Position numbers and translations under genes: made by a program. Below are positions 8,990 through 10,050 of a DNA stretch of 10,050 nt, piece by piece. The stretch comes from Candidatus Omnitrophota bacterium (GTDB taxonomy: Bacteria; Omnitrophota; Koll11; Duberdicusellales; 4484-171). Numbering within the stretch: position 1 is the first letter of the stretch; each line of letters starts with the position of its first letter. The stretch spans positions 1 through 10,050 of the forward strand of contig JAIPHQ010000016.1 of assembly GCA_021735115.1 (NCBI GenBank), read 5' to 3'. The notes beneath the pieces are model-generated. The model made no database searches. It was not told where the DNA came from and was given only the letters and a program-made list of their open reading frames with translations.

Positions 8990-10050
8990 TTAGGTAAAAA
9001 TATTTTCGCTGATTTTTATTCCTTTCTTTTTAAAATCTTGAAAAAAAGTAGGTTTATTTTCCGTATGAAAACTCCCCTTTACTTTAAAATCATCGGTTAA
9101 CTCTTCTATTTTGTATGTAAAAATATTTTTTAAGTTTATGTTGTTATCTTCTAATTGGCCAACTTCTGTTATATGAGTTAATTTTCTAGTTCCATCCTGA
9201 AGCTGCTGATGCTGGATGATCAAATCTAGGCCTTGCGATATCTGTTTTCTTATTGCCCAAGCCGGCAAATTTAAGCCAGCATATAAAGCCATTGTCTCTA
9301 GCCGAGTTAAGGCATCAGTGGGATCAGAAGCATGAATTACAGATAAAGAACCGTGATGGCCGCTATTTAAGGCCTGAAGATAATCCATAGCTTCTTGTCC
9401 TCTAATTTCTCCTAAAATTATCCTAGTTGGCCTCATTCTTAAACTATTTCTAAAAAGTTCACGCGGTGAGATTTTACCGCGTCCTTCAATGTTAGAAGGA
9501 CGAGTTAATAACCTTATTACATGTTCTTGACGTAAATTAAGTTCAAGAGCATCTTCAATAGTAATAATCCTTTCTATACTATCAATGTATGAAGATAAAA
9601 CTTCTAAGGTTGTGGTTTTGCCTGACCCGGTCGCACCAGAAAACATAATATTAACCTTAGCCTTTATGCAAGCGACTAAAAACTCCGCCATAGCTTGATT
9701 AATTGTTCCCAACCGAATTAAATCTTCCACTTTTTCGATAGAACGTAAAAATTTTCTAATAGTAATCGTAGTTCCATCTACCGAAAGTGGTGGCAAAATT
9801 ACATTAACCCGAGAACCATCTTTTAGAGAAAAATCTACATAAGGTGAACTTTCGTCAACTCTTCTTCCTGAAGGAGCAACCATTTTTTCAACTATATAAC
9901 GAAGATGCGCTGAATCATCAAACTTTACATCGGCTCGCATTTTTTTACCATTTTTTTCAATATAGATTTTATCCGGCCCATTTACCATAATTTCAGTAAT
10001 TTCTGGATTATCCATAAGTTTTTGAATTGGGCCTAACCCTAAAAAATCAT
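8990..10050 (-). CDS. CpaF/TadA-type secretion ATPase (5' end outside window)
   Basis: This is a VirB11/CpaF-family hexameric ATPase that powers assembly of Tad/Flp-type pili or type II-like secretion at the inner membrane. The frame stays open to base 10048, and upstream of Met 10015 it still reads DFLGLGPIQKL, matching the conserved stretch before the family's PEITEIMVNGP. That Met is therefore internal, and the N-terminus lies outside. Counted from it: N-terminal domain (1-90), Walker A GATGSGKT (127-134), Asp box IEDA (153-156), Walker B ILGEIRG (200-206), His box HHGSLSVIHA (220-229), and the usual C-terminal DGTRKLTHITEV region. The stop lies 15 bases before proS. tadB/tadC, usual downstream partners, are not present on this side; other pilus genes could lie upstream. 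I use no symbol because cpaF and tadA cannot be told apart here. Confidence 0.93.
   Translation of the reverse strand, partial: DFLGLGPIQKLMDNPEITEIMVNGPDKIYIEKNGKKMRADVKFDDSAHLRYIVEKMVAPSGRRVDESSPYVDFSLKDGSRVNVILPPLSVDGTTITIRKFLRSIEKVEDLIRLGTINQAMAEFLVACIKAKVNIMFSGATGSGKTTTLEVLSSYIDSIERIITIEDALELNLRQEHVIRLLTRPSNIEGRGKISPRELFRNSLRMRPTRIILGEIRGQEAMDYLQALNSGHHGSLSVIHASDPTDALTRLETMALYAGLNLPAWAIRKQISQGLDLIIQHQQLQDGTRKLTHITEVGQLEDNNINLKNIFTYKIEELTDDFKVKGSFHTENKPTFFQDFKKKGIKISENIFT

Noticed and set aside
10013..10015. ATG at 10015 as the true start of the secretion ATPase
   Set aside because: The frame continues upstream to the window edge with conserved family sequence (GLGPIQKL), so this Met is internal.

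Overview
The window is an AT-rich bacterial housekeeping segment (roughly one third GC by eye). All nine recognisable genes lie on the minus strand, so transcription runs from high to low coordinates. I found no plus-strand gene, RNA gene, prophage, transposase, CRISPR array or defence system. The organism is not identifiable from sequence alone. The low GC, the CpaF/TadA-type ATPase, the ProRS without an editing domain, the iron-sulfur-type TrpRS and the heptamer repeats between genes would suit an uncultured anaerobic Gram-negative lineage such as Omnitrophota. That placement is inference and low confidence.

Layout in transcription order. The first block (10050 to 4048) holds a CpaF/TadA secretion ATPase (5' end outside the window), proS, rimP, nusA and infB. 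This is the widespread proS-rimP-nusA-infB translation/transcription cluster: tRNA-Pro charging, 30S maturation, transcription elongation and initiation factor 2. rbfA and truB, which often follow infB, are absent, as are the small ylxR/ylxQ genes often found between nusA and infB. A 211-base gap (3837-4047) follows, packed with inverted repeats and degenerate heptamers. The second block (3836 to 1) is tightly packed: trpS (TTG start), scpA (chromosome condensation), ruvB (Holliday junction motor) and tgt (queuosine tRNA modification). The last few codons of tgt run off the left edge.

The points most worth following up are protein variants and intergenic repeats, not a new system. TrpRS carries a four-cysteine pattern almost identical to the [4Fe-4S] site of Thermotoga maritima TrpRS. 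ProRS lacks the whole INS editing domain and has a CxxC-x9-CxxC knuckle in its place. NusA has lost about 30 residues from its RNA-polymerase-binding N-terminal domain. Two intergenic gaps carry unrelated heptamer repeats, one of them combined with a nested REP-like hairpin. Start-site evidence is good for trpS (TTG), nusA (GTG with a perfect Shine-Dalgarno) and infB (ATG at 5952 rather than GTG at 5964), whereas ruvB and tgt show no Shine-Dalgarno.
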